DNA of 5,315 nucleotides, from NCBI GenBank assembly GCA_002772325.1, contig PCSL01000006.1, forward strand, positions 1-5,315, written 5' to 3'. Both the position numbers and the translations under genes were made by a program. This document shows positions 4,609 through 5,315 of the stretch, in pieces; within the stretch, counting starts at the first letter, position 1; the number at the start of each line of letters is the position of its first letter. Source of the stretch: Chloroflexi bacterium CG23_combo_of_CG06-09_8_20_14_all_45_10. GTDB taxonomy: Bacteria; Chloroflexota; Dehalococcoidia; GIF9; AB-539-J10. The notes under the pieces were generated by a model. It was not told the origin of the DNA. It searched no databases and saw only the letters and a program-made list of their open reading frames with translations.

Positions 4609-5315
4609 GGCTTCCTCCGGGAACTTCAGACTTGCTCACCAGCCTCCTTGGTCTGGGGATGGTACGAAAGTTTCGAGGGGGATAGTAGCGACGCATTTTC
4701 TCCAGTTGTCCTAATCGCTCCAGACGTTTATAAATCAGGGCCCAGGCACAATCCATGTCCTTGTTGGCCTCACACTTACCGTTTTTTGCGCCTGCACAGG
4801 GACCATTAAGTATGCCTTTAACACACCTGGTGATAGGGCAAATACCGGCAGTTTCCGCCAGCCGGCAATCGCCGCAAGCAGCGCATCGTTCATCCCAAAC
4901 ACCCCATTCCTTGGAGGCACCCATAAACGAAGTATTGACACCGGGCAAGACAGGCGTATCTGGGAAGCGTTCAGCGACTGTCTGCACCCCAACGCCACAA
5001 CCAAGAGAGAGAATAGCATCCACACGTCCCTCGCCAGATAAGGGGGGAGGTGGGGAGGGCCCCCTCTCCTCCTTTTCTTTGACCCTATCCACAAGCACTT
5101 CCAGAAACTCGAAGTCACACTGGCGTTTCACTGTATATTCTTGAAAGCTATGAATCTCACCCCCGTCCCTGGATTGTGCCAGGCGCAAGGCGCTATGGAG
5201 AAGAGAAACCTCTCTCTCACCACCTGCATTGCACACTGTCATACAGGTGCCACAACCAAGGATCAATATCTTTCCATAAGGAGCGATCAATTTTCTTATT
5301 TCCTCTAATGGCTTC
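4601..5315 (-). CDS. metV: Methylenetetrahydrofolate reductase small subunit MetV, Fe-S/zinc protein (5' end beyond right edge)
   Basis: The frame is open to the window edge. KPLEEIRKLIAPYGKILIL precedes GCGTCMTVCNAGG, as expected for MetV, so the TTG at 5290 is not the start. Two blocks identify the family: CGTCMTVC near the N-terminus, and a C-terminal cluster with CAACGDC, GICPITRC, NGPCAGAKNGKC and DCAW, both rich in Cys for iron-sulfur and zinc sites. MetV binds MetF in acetogens and passes electrons to it. The stop codon overlaps metF, so the two are co-translated. An odd proline-rich stretch (GPSPPPPLSGEGR, 5024-5062) interrupts the region between KEKEE and VDAILSLGCG. It keeps the frame and avoids all Cys motifs, so function is probably kept. 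I see no sign of a fused MetF. Only the first few residues are missing. Confidence 0.92.
   Translation of the reverse strand, partial: KPLEEIRKLIAPYGKILILGCGTCMTVCNAGGEREVSLLHSALRLAQSRDGGEIHSFQEYTVKRQCDFEFLEVLVDRVKEKEERGPSPPPPLSGEGRVDAILSLGCGVGVQTVAERFPDTPVLPGVNTSFMGASKEWGVWDERCAACGDCRLAETAGICPITRCVKGILNGPCAGAKNGKCEANKDMDCAWALIYKRLERLGQLEKMRRYYPPRNFRTIPRPRRLVSKSEVPGGSHG
4614..4618 (-). promoter_or_regulatory. Shine-Dalgarno of metF inside the end of metV
   Basis: GGAGG sits 5 bases before the metF ATG (4608) and encodes part of the last MetV residues (GGSHG). It supports coupled but independent initiation of the two subunits, as suits a complex of equal partners. Confidence 0.7.
5024..5062 (-). 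repeat. Low-complexity, proline-rich insert within metV
   Basis: This stretch encodes GPSPPPPLSGEGR. On the plus strand it begins beside a run of G tracts (5042-5059) and C tracts (5060-5064) that form an imperfect palindrome, GGAGGGCCCCCTCTCC. The composition differs sharply from the surrounding gene. The peptide style ('PLSGEGR') is like the translation of dispersed G/C-rich palindromic repeats that occasionally land in frame in genes. Whether this genome carries other copies cannot be seen here. Confidence 0.45.

Noticed and set aside
4735..5144. Open frames of 127-129 codons on both strands inside metV
   Set aside because: They are shadows of metV, whose Cys motifs and overlap with metF establish the real frame.
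5288..5290. TTG as the start codon of metV
   Set aside because: The frame stays open upstream and reads KPLEEIRKLI, which fits the MetV N-terminus, so the true start is outside the window.

Overview
All recognisable genes in this window lie on the minus strand, so the gene order reads from right to left. The gene set suggests an anaerobic bacterium with a reductive acetyl-CoA (Wood-Ljungdahl) pathway. The combination of MetV-MetF, an archaeal-type GlmU-like enzyme beside glmS, and the style of the receiver and cyclic-nucleotide-binding-like proteins points to Chloroflexota, perhaps a sediment Dehalococcoidia lineage. That assignment is inference from family resemblance, since no marker gene is present.

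Right part (3700-5315): metV (its start lies beyond the right edge) overlaps metF by 8 bases. Together they encode the 5,10-methylene-tetrahydrofolate reductase module of the methyl branch. MetV carries a short proline-rich, G/C-tract insert. A 97-base AT-rich gap follows, holding a degenerate 7-bp tandem repeat.

Middle part (1604-3607): an intact gene encodes two receiver domains in tandem with no output domain. Its first receiver has Gly where the phosphorylated Asp should be. Downstream are three broken signalling genes in a row. The first is a GAF domain lacking its N-terminal half. The second is a cyclic-nucleotide-binding-like domain that has lost its middle by a frameshifting deletion; its C-terminal third is still readable in another frame. 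The third is a second such domain lacking its N-terminal part. The 163 bases between the last two (1991-2153) show no coding or RNA signal I can support. This looks like a decaying sensory cassette, not a new system.

Left part (1-1440): a gap with a likely -10 box leads into a GlmU-like sugar-1-phosphate nucleotidylyltransferase with a left-handed beta-helix acyltransferase domain. One base after its stop, a glmS start codon begins and runs off the left edge with the MCGII amidotransferase N-terminus. These two genes form an amino-sugar (UDP-GlcNAc-type) operon.

I saw no tRNA, rRNA, CRISPR array, transposase or convincing terminator.
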